From assembly GCA_038230695.1 (NCBI GenBank), contig JBBRMT010000223.1, forward strand, positions 1 through 7,759: DNA of 7,759 nucleotides. Direction: 5' to 3'. Made by a program: the position numbers and the translations under genes. Numbering within the stretch: the first letter of the stretch is position 1; the number at the start of each line of letters is the position of its first letter. Positions 6,338-7,759 of this stretch are shown piece after piece. The stretch comes from QHBQ01 sp038230695. Its GTDB lineage: Bacteria > Chloroflexota > Chloroflexia > QHBQ01. The notes beneath the pieces were generated by a model, which was given only the letters and a program-made list of their open reading frames with translations, was not told where the DNA came from and searched no databases.

Positions 6338-7567
6338 TCATCGGCCCACCACCTGGCGCAGCAGCGTCTCAAGCTGCCCCGCCTGCGCCTCACGCGAGTA
6401 TTCGGCGACCACCGCAGCCCGCCCGCGTGCGCCCATCGCCTGCGCTTCCTCACGGTGCGCCTTCATCCAGCGGGCAGCCTCGGCAATTGCGTCTGCATCC
6501 TCCGGCGGCACGCTAAGGCCGCCGTTGATGCGATTTAGCACGTCCGCCGCCTCGCCACCCACGCTGAGGATAACCGGCGTGGCGCAAGCGAGCGCCTCGA
6601 ACATCTTGCTGGGCAATGCGCCCTCGAACAATTCGACCTTCTTGAGCGGCACCATTGTGGCATCGGCCATGCTCAGATAAGCGGGCATCTGTTCGCGTGG
6701 CTTCTCGCCCAGCATCAGCACGTTGGTGAGGCCAAGCTGCTGCACCAGCGCGGCGGTTTCCTCCTGTTTTGGCCCTGCGCCGATGAAGACGAGGCGAATA
6801 TCATCGTCGCCGCGCAGCAACTCGCCCACCTGCACCAGCGTCTCCATCCCTTGCGCCAGTCCATGCACCCCCGCATAGAGTAGCACGAACTTGCCATCCA
6901 GCCCCAACTCGTGACGCAGCACGGTAGCCGCCTGCGGTTCGGGGCGAAACTGGCTGATGTTTGCGCCGTTGTTAATCAAAGCCAGTTTGGCTTCAGGCAG
7001 GCCGCGCTGCAACAGGCGGCTGCGTATGCCTTCTGTCACCACCACGATGCGCCGCGCCCGCGCATAGCAGACCCGCTCCAGCCGCTCGGATAGGGCAATC
7101 GCCCGCTGATTGTGCAACTCGCCGAGGATAACCGCCGACTCCGGCCAGATGTCGCGCACCTCAAATACCAGCGGGATGCGGCGCAGATAGCTGATCGCCA
7201 GTGCAGCCAGTCCGACGAACAATGGCGGCGAGGTGGCATAAATCACATCGTACTTGCCGCGCAAAAATGGCGCAATCGCGGTTGCCATTGCGCTGTAGCT
7301 GAGATAGAAACCCATGCGGTGGGCGAAATCCTTGCGTGGCGAGGCCATCACCCACAGGCGTACCACATCAATGCCGTCCAGCGGCTGGAACTGCGCCAGC
7401 TTGCCGCGATAGTGCGGCGGGATGATGCCCGATGGATGGTTCGGCACCTCGGTCAGCATTGTGACCCGATGCCCCTGCGTCGCCAGGTATCGGGCCATTT
7501 CGTAAGCGCGGGTCTGGGTTGCGCCCACCTCCGGCGGGAAATACTGGCTGAGGTAGAGGATCCTCAT
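6338..7567 (-). CDS. Family 4 glycosyltransferase, WbuB-like
   Basis: The 409-residue product is a GT-B-fold glycosyltransferase that would add a sugar from a nucleotide donor to a lipid- or polymer-linked glycan, probably at the cytoplasmic face of the membrane. The N-terminal acceptor domain begins ILYLSQYFPPEVGA (3-16), with HRVTMLTEVPNHPSG (33-47) and EVRDIWPES (136-144). The first and last segments are typical of the WbuB-like group, named after an O-antigen aminosugar transferase. The C-terminal donor domain has FVLLYAGVHG (227-236), LVFIGAGP (259-266) and ALPSKMFEALACATPVI (317-333), where E324 is the conserved glutamate that binds the donor sugar phosphate. The length is normal and the frame intact. 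The ATG at 7567 has no good Shine-Dalgarno. No other polysaccharide gene is visible, so the acceptor and sugar are unknown. Confidence 0.9.
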   Translation of the reverse strand: MRILYLSQYFPPEVGATQTRAYEMARYLATQGHRVTMLTEVPNHPSGIIPPHYRGKLAQFQPLDGIDVVRLWVMASPRKDFAHRMGFYLSYSAMATAIAPFLRGKYDVIYATSPPLFVGLAALAISYLRRIPLVFEVRDIWPESAVILGELHNQRAIALSERLERVCYARARRIVVVTEGIRSRLLQRGLPEAKLALINNGANISQFRPEPQAATVLRHELGLDGKFVLLYAGVHGLAQGMETLVQVGELLRGDDDIRLVFIGAGPKQEETAALVQQLGLTNVLMLGEKPREQMPAYLSMADATMVPLKKVELFEGALPSKMFEALACATPVILSVGGEAADVLNRINGGLSVPPEDADAIAEAARWMKAHREEAQAMGARGRAAVVAEYSREAQAGQLETLLRQVVGR

Positions 7568-7571
7568 CGGC

Positions 7572-7583
7572 CGGTTGCAACCG
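7572..7583. promoter_or_regulatory. 12-bp perfect palindrome before the glycosyltransferase start
   Basis: CGGTTGCAACCG is a perfect 12-bp palindrome 4 bp upstream of the ATG at 7567. A near copy, TGGTTGGAACCG, lies at 7703-7714. Paired sites of this form could be an operator for a dimeric regulator. In RNA the palindrome next to the start could also mask initiation. Both roles are inference. Confidence 0.35.
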
Positions 7584-7608
7584 CGTTTGTGCTGAACCTT
7601 GATATACC

Positions 7609-7636
7609 AGCCCCCAGTGGGGTTTTGGGGGAGAAT
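7609..7636. repeat. C5-G5-G5 repeat, copy 2 (slightly diverged)
   Basis: AG, CCCCC (7611-7615), AGT, GGGG, TTTT, GGGGG (7627-7631), AGAAT. It differs from copies 1 and 3 at two bases (AGT for AGC and GGGGTTTT for GGGGGTTT). It has the same orientation as the other two copies and lies in the leader region of the glycosyltransferase gene. Confidence 0.7.
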
Positions 7637-7658
7637 CTTGCATCGTCATATATGCAAG
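7637..7658. repeat. 7-bp inverted repeat linking repeat copies 2 and 3
   Basis: CTTGCAT (7637-7643) and ATGCAAG (7652-7658) are perfect inverted arms around CGTCATAT. They fill the gap between the two neighbouring C5-G5-G5 repeats, so all of 7609-7685 is made of potential stems. Confidence 0.5.
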
Positions 7659-7685
7659 CCCCCAGCGGGGGTTTGGGGGAGAATC
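7657..7685. repeat. C5-G5-G5 repeat, copy 3
   Basis: AG, CCCCC (7659-7663), AGC, GGGGG (7667-7671), TTT, GGGGG (7675-7679), AGAATC. The core is identical to copy 1 at 6266-6293. It starts 48 bp after copy 2 in the same orientation. The single C-run can pair with either G-run, so two exclusive hairpins are possible. Confidence 0.72.
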
Positions 7686-7692
7686 TCGCCCA

Positions 7693-7728
7693 ATTATAAA
7701 GCTGGTTGGAACCGCCTAGTTTATAAAC
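7693..7728 (-). promoter_or_regulatory. Possible promoter region of the glycosyltransferase gene
   Basis: On the minus strand a perfect TATAAT (complement of 7693-7698) lies about 125 bp before the glycosyltransferase start. A second -10-like box sits in the perfect palindrome GTTTATAAAC (7719-7728). Neither has a good -35 at 16-18 bp. The near-palindrome TGGTTGGAACCG (7703-7714) would fall inside the spacer of the first. This is the only promoter-like sequence I see in the 192 bp right of the gene. Confidence 0.3.
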
Positions 7729-7759
7729 GATTACGCTAAACTTGGTCGCCACATCGAGA

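Noticed and set aside
6266..7685. CRISPR array from the three similar repeats
   Set aside because: Two copies are only about 20 bp apart, the third is 1.3 kb away with a gene between, and the element is an internally palindromic, diverged repeat without regular spacers or cas genes.
7112..7699. Plus-strand frame of 195 codons opposite the glycosyltransferase, ending in PSGGLGEN repeats
   Set aside because: Most of it is antisense to conserved glycosyltransferase motifs, and the end is just translated repeat DNA.

Overview
The window is about 7.8 kb of moderately high-GC bacterial DNA holding seven protein genes, all typical of a free-living bacterium. Gene content, the style of the SRP proteins and the many short G/C-rich intergenic palindromes are compatible with a member of the Chloroflexota. 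That placement is an impression from the sequence and was not tested.

Left part (+ strand): the 3' end of ftsY (SRP receptor GTPase) is followed after 83 bp by ffh (SRP54 GTPase), so the two partners of co-translational membrane targeting are neighbours. The ffh frame is open from a well-placed GTG at 664, with a good ribosome binding site, to 2181. It is interrupted by one in-frame amber codon at 718-720, codon 19. The M domain also carries changes at positions that are usually invariant. Next comes a visibly AT-richer gene for a DUF3800 protein (2275-3183), probably acquired horizontally.

Right part (- strand): read right to left, there is a WbuB-like family 4 glycosyltransferase (7567-6338), a class I SAM-dependent methyltransferase (6234-5542), an FTR1/EfeU-type iron permease with its own near-consensus sigma-70 promoter (5336-3813), and 46 bp further a small membrane protein with a bacterial PH-like domain (3766-3215). 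The permease and the small membrane protein may form one transcript. The last gene converges with the DUF3800 gene, leaving 31 bp between the two stops.

Between the genes are several short structured elements: three copies of a C5-G5-G5 repeat around the glycosyltransferase gene (one placed like an intrinsic terminator), hairpins at 2214-2237, 3061-3087, 5401-5418 and 5507-5529, an 11-bp direct repeat, and two matching GGTTG(C/G)AACCG sites upstream of the glycosyltransferase. No tRNA, rRNA, SRP RNA, insertion sequence or CRISPR array was seen. The observation most worth a second look is the interrupted ffh. I see no clear new multi-gene system.
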